Source: Gammaproteobacteria bacterium (GTDB lineage Bacteria; Pseudomonadota; Gammaproteobacteria; Steroidobacterales; Steroidobacteraceae). Taken from it: a DNA stretch of 10,189 nt. Where the stretch lies: assembly GCA_003165495.1 (NCBI GenBank), contig PMMB01000068.1, positions 1 through 10,189 of the forward strand, given 5' to 3'. The position numbers and the translations under genes are program-made. Within the stretch, counting starts at the first letter, position 1. The number at the start of each line of letters is the position of its first letter. The notes below the pieces were generated by a model. That model made no database searches, was not told the DNA's origin, and worked only from the letters and a program-made list of their open reading frames with translations. Below are positions 7,959-10,189 of this stretch, piece after piece.

Positions 7959-8128
7959 AAGGATGATTCTTCCAAGGCCGTCATCGTGCTTGAAACCAGT
8001 GCATTTCGTCCTGCGGAAGATGGAGACTATGCCCGAGCGGTGCCTGTAGACTATGCAGAAAATTGACTCAAAACAAGGATTTCCGCACGGTTTTCCGATG
8101 CAGTTCACCCTTCAATTTTCCCGTTGCA
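7959..8128. promoter_or_regulatory. Divergent intergenic region, probable promoters for the M23 and DciA-like genes
   Basis: These 170 bases separate two genes transcribed away from each other, so both need a start of transcription here. The sequence is more AT-rich than its surroundings, most clearly at 8056-8128. A -10-like CATAGT occurs twice on the minus strand, at 8050-8055 and 8026-8031, both inside a repeated element. No -35 hexamer of good quality stands at 16-18 bases from either. The promoter role is inferred from gene orientation, not from clear consensus boxes. Confidence 0.45.
8021..8056 (+). repeat. Two direct repeats of a 12-base element
   Basis: TGGAGACTATGC (8021-8032) and TGTAGACTATGC (8045-8056) differ at one base and start 24 bases apart. 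The core AGACTATGC is identical in both. They lie in the middle of the divergent gap, a position that suits a regulator site or duplicated promoter element. No known operator was recognised. Confidence 0.5.
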
Positions 8129-8440
8129 ATGCAAAATCCTAGGATCGTCAGTGACTTATTGTCACGAACTGGAAACAAGCTTACTGCGCTCAAAGTAAGG
8201 TCGCTGGAACGATCTTTGGTCGTTGAGCAGGTTCGCGCGGCTCTGCCAGCCCGGCTGGCCCTGGCGGTAGCCAGCGCCGGTATCGAACAGGGACGACTGA
8301 CCATCGGAGTCGTTGGCGCGGTGTGGGCCTCACGCCTGCGGTATTTGACAGAATCTGTCCGAAAGCGAGTTGCGGCATCAACGGGTGTAGCCGTCGTCAG
8401 CGTGCGAGTGCGCGTGGTACCGCCGGGGCCCAGCGCCTAG
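8129..8440 (+). CDS. dciA: DUF721 / DciA-like protein, probable replicative helicase loader
   Basis: A 103-residue basic protein. The body (about 25-97) fits the DUF721 domain: a helical N-terminal part with an L-x3-V-x5-LP-x-RLA pattern, a strand GRLTIGVVGAVWASRLRYL with the conserved Trp66 and Arg69-Leu70, and a closing strand VVSVRVRVV. DciA proteins interact with DnaB helicase and take the place of DnaC in many bacteria. It is shorter than many DciA proteins, which carry an extra disordered tail. The ATG at 8129 was chosen because residues from there look conserved (NPRIVSDLL); a TTG at 8063 would add 22 unlikely residues. No strong ribosome site is visible. It is transcribed opposite to its neighbours, converging on lpxC with an 18-base gap. 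A DUF721 gene between lpxC and an M23 gene is a recurrent arrangement in gammaproteobacteria. The family assignment is good; the function is inferred. Confidence 0.78.
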   Translation: MQNPRIVSDLLSRTGNKLTALKVRSLERSLVVEQVRAALPARLALAVASAGIEQGRLTIGVVGAVWASRLRYLTESVRKRVAASTGVAVVSVRVRVVPPGPSA

Positions 8441-8458
8441 TCAACTTGGAATTACTAC

Positions 8459-9373
8459 TTAGGCCCGCGCCGCAGCCGCAGCCACGTAGGAGATTGGCGC
8501 GTCGGCCAGACTTTCGAAGGTCACTTCCTGCCACGCGCTCTGCTTGTTGATGAGCGTTCGCAGCAGCTTATTGTTCAGCGCATGCCCCGACTTGTAGCCG
8601 CTGAATTCACCGATCAGGCTGTGTCCCAAGAGGTACAGGTCGCCGATCGCGTCGAGAATCTTGTGTTTCACGAATTCATCTTCGTAGCGCAAGCCATCTT
8701 CGTTCAGCACGCGATAGTCATCGAGCACGATGGCGTTATCCATGTTGCCGCCGAGCGCCAGATTGCGTGCCCGCAGGCTTTCCAAATCGCGCATGAAGCC
8801 AAACGTGCGCGCGCGGCTTATCTCGCGTAAGAACGACGTCGTGGAAAAATCCATCGAAGCGACTTGGGAATGCTTTTTAAACGTCGGATGATTGAATTCG
8901 ATCTCGAAGTTCACTTTAAAGCCATCATATGGGTCGAAGCGCGCCCACTTGTCGCCGTCATCGACCTGCAAACTTTCGAGGATGCGAGTGAAGCGCTTCG
9001 GAGCCTTTTGCTCCTCGATGCCCGCCGACTGCAAAAGGAACACAAAGGGTCCGGCGCTGCCGTCCATAATCGGGACTTCACCGGCACTCACCTCAACCAA
9101 TGCATTGTCGATGCCGAGCCCAGCGAGGGCTGACAGGAGGTGCTCGACGGTGGACACTTTGACATCGCCCTTATGCAGGGTCGTACCCATCGTGGTGTCG
9201 CCGACATTCTCGGCACGCGCCTTGATATCGACCGGGTGATCCAAATCCGTGCGGCGAAACACGATGCCGGTGTCCGGCAGCGCCGGCCGCAGGGTCATCA
9301 GGACCTTCTTCCCCGTATGCAACCCCACCCCCGTGGCGCGCATCGAATTCTTGAGTGTTCGCTGATTCAACAT
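8459..9373 (-). CDS. lpxC: LpxC, UDP-3-O-acyl-N-acetylglucosamine deacetylase
   Basis: A 304-residue cytoplasmic zinc enzyme catalysing the committed step of lipid A synthesis (E. coli LpxC 305). The sequence is close to the E. coli enzyme from the N-terminus (QRTLKNSMRATGVGLHTGKKV) onward. Zinc ligands are His78 (STVEHL), His237 and Asp241 (FVKHKILDAIGD). Glu77 is the general base and His264 (KSGHALNNKLL) the second catalytic residue. All are one below E. coli numbering. IMDGSA at 102-107 and SRARTFGF at 186-193 are further family motifs. The C-terminus ends in an Ala-rich tail (VAAAAARA). In E. coli such a nonpolar tail (ending AVLA) is the FtsH degradation signal; similar control is possible here. 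The ATG at 9373 has no clear ribosome site. It follows ftsZ on the same strand after 141 bases. Confidence 0.99.
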   Translation of the reverse strand: MLNQRTLKNSMRATGVGLHTGKKVLMTLRPALPDTGIVFRRTDLDHPVDIKARAENVGDTTMGTTLHKGDVKVSTVEHLLSALAGLGIDNALVEVSAGEVPIMDGSAGPFVFLLQSAGIEEQKAPKRFTRILESLQVDDGDKWARFDPYDGFKVNFEIEFNHPTFKKHSQVASMDFSTTSFLREISRARTFGFMRDLESLRARNLALGGNMDNAIVLDDYRVLNEDGLRYEDEFVKHKILDAIGDLYLLGHSLIGEFSGYKSGHALNNKLLRTLINKQSAWQEVTFESLADAPISYVAAAAARA

Positions 9374-9514
9374 CTAAATGGAAACCGGACTATGTTAATA
9401 CCGGCAAAGGTACCATACCGCGGACCCCGCCCTGTAGAACGTCGGCCCAAACCGGCGCTCCGGAGAATCCAATCCCCGCGGGCGCCAAAGCCTGGAATGT
9501 CAACTATTGCAAAG
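9374..9514 (-). promoter_or_regulatory. ftsZ-lpxC intergenic region with a possible stem-loop
   Basis: These 141 bases form the leader of lpxC. A possible hairpin at 9454-9486 has GGCGC/GCGCC outer arms and a smaller inner stem, but no T-run, so it is not a standard terminator. On the minus strand a perfect -35 hexamer TTGACA occurs at 9498-9503, close behind ftsZ, but the right distance holds only GC-rich sequence, so no complete promoter is called. No ORF is credible in this gap. Confidence 0.35.
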
Positions 9515-10189
9515 CTAATCCGCCTGTCGGCGTAAAAATGCCGGGATATCCAGCAAATCCTCCGACTCTACTTCCGCGCGCAGACCGTCGCCCACGGCGC
9601 GTTGCCGCTGTACCGTCGGCTTGTCCAACATGGCGTAATCACTGGGTGCCATCGGCGATTTGGGACGTACCATCCGCATGGTAAGCGGTGGCGCGATCGT
9701 CGCCGCGGTGACCGGCTGAGGGGCGACCCGCGCCACGGGCTTACCCAGACCGGTGGCCACGACCGTGACCCGTATCTGGTTGGCCATGTCGGGATCGATC
9801 ACCGTCCCCACCACCACAGTCGCATCGTCGGAAGCGAATTGCTTGATGACATTGCCCACTTCCTGGAATTCACCGATGGACAAATCCATGCCGGCGGTGA
9901 CATTGACCAAGATGCCTTGAGCGCCCGAGAGATTGATGTCCTCGAGCAGCGGACTGGAAATCGCCGCCTCGGCCGCTTCGCGCGCCCGATCGTCGCCCGC
10001 CGCACTGCCCGAACCCATCATGGCCATGCCGGTTTCGGACATCACAGTACGTACGTCGGCAAAGTCGACGTTGATCAGCCCCGGTCGGGTGATGAGTTCC
10101 GCAATCCCCTGCACCGCTCCCTGCAGCACGCAGTTCGCCGCCTTGAAGGCGTCGAGCAGCGTGGTGCTGCTGCCCAGTACCGACAATAG
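9515..10189 (-). CDS. ftsZ: FtsZ, tubulin-like division GTPase, C-terminal part (5' end outside window)
   Basis: The last 224 residues of FtsZ are present; the gene runs off the right edge of the window. The stop is TAG at 9515-9517. The visible part starts near the end of the GTP-binding domain (LLSVLGSSTTLLDAFKAANCVL) and contains the T7 catalytic loop NVDFADVRTVM, which completes the GTPase site of the next subunit. GSGSAAGDDRA and SSPLLEDINLSGA follow, with the rest of the C-terminal domain through VTVVATGLG. A variable linker of about 60 residues then leads to the conserved tail DIPAFLRRQAD, the docking site for FtsA, ZipA, ZapD and MinC. The Walker-like GGGTGTG loop lies outside the window. 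The protein polymerises at midcell to form the Z-ring. The first bases in the window are internal codons; the TTG at 10186 is a leucine, not a start. Confidence 0.98.
   Translation of the reverse strand, partial: LLSVLGSSTTLLDAFKAANCVLQGAVQGIAELITRPGLINVDFADVRTVMSETGMAMMGSGSAAGDDRAREAAEAAISSPLLEDINLSGAQGILVNVTAGMDLSIGEFQEVGNVIKQFASDDATVVVGTVIDPDMANQIRVTVVATGLGKPVARVAPQPVTAATIAPPLTMRMVRPKSPMAPSDYAMLDKPTVQRQRAVGDGLRAEVESEDLLDIPAFLRRQAD

Noticed and set aside
7959..8108. 50-residue N-terminal extension of the M23 peptidase
   Set aside because: The extension is Cys-rich and unlike any export signal. It overlaps the probable promoter region, and the ATG at 7958 has a ribosome site and the usual short cytoplasmic N-terminus before the membrane segment.
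8063..8128. Upstream TTG start for the DciA-like gene
   Set aside because: The added 22 residues (TQNKDFRTVFRCSSPFNF...) do not resemble the family and lie in the AT-rich divergent gap; the ATG at 8129 is preferred.
9498..9503. Perfect -35 hexamer TTGACA (minus strand) as an lpxC promoter
   Set aside because: At 16-18 bases downstream the sequence is GC-rich with no -10 match, so a complete sigma-70 promoter is not supported.
9602..10189. 195-codon open frame on the plus strand over ftsZ
   Set aside because: It is antisense to conserved FtsZ sequence and has a His/Arg-rich product typical of shadow frames.

Overview
The window is ordinary core chromosome of a GC-rich gammaproteobacterium. 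The gene set and order match the distal end of the division and cell-wall cluster plus the secA-mutT-yacG-zapD block of that class. The exact lineage cannot be fixed from this sequence. An environmental lineage near the Xanthomonadales, Nevskiales or Steroidobacter types is a guess, based on GC content, the periplasmic dipeptidyl peptidase IV and the MutT fusion protein. I see no tRNA, rRNA, insertion sequence, phage gene or CRISPR array.

Left part, plus strand (1-3383): the 3' end of zapD, then yacG, then a thiopurine methyltransferase gene (tpm) 3 bases further on, then a secreted S9B dipeptidyl peptidase IV. zapD, yacG and tpm are packed like an operon. The peptidase follows after 44 bases with its own weak ribosome site. 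In Escherichia coli yacG converges directly on mutT. Here tpm and the peptidase gene lie between them.

Middle, minus strand (3433-7958): read in their own direction, an M23 peptidoglycan peptidase with one membrane anchor, secA, and mutT. secA and mutT touch or nearly touch. MutT carries a C-terminal remnant of a thiamine-phosphate-synthase-like domain. The peptidase sits where enterobacteria have secM.

Right part (8129-10189): a short DUF721/DciA-type gene on the plus strand, divergent from the peptidase and convergent with lpxC. Then come lpxC and the 3' two-thirds of ftsZ, both on the minus strand.

The genes cover linked growth functions: Z-ring assembly (FtsZ) and its bundling (ZapD), the committed step of lipid A synthesis (LpxC), wall cutting (M23), protein export (SecA), nucleotide-pool cleaning (MutT), gyrase modulation (YacG) and probable replicative helicase loading (DciA). 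All non-coding gaps are under 300 bases: 3384-3432 (convergent, no convincing terminator), 6924-7031, 7959-8128 (divergent, with a 12-base repeat), 8441-8458 and 9374-9514. I found no credible undescribed system. The points most worth a second look are the shortened MutT fusion, the repeat pair in the divergent gap, and the inserted tpm-peptidase pair.
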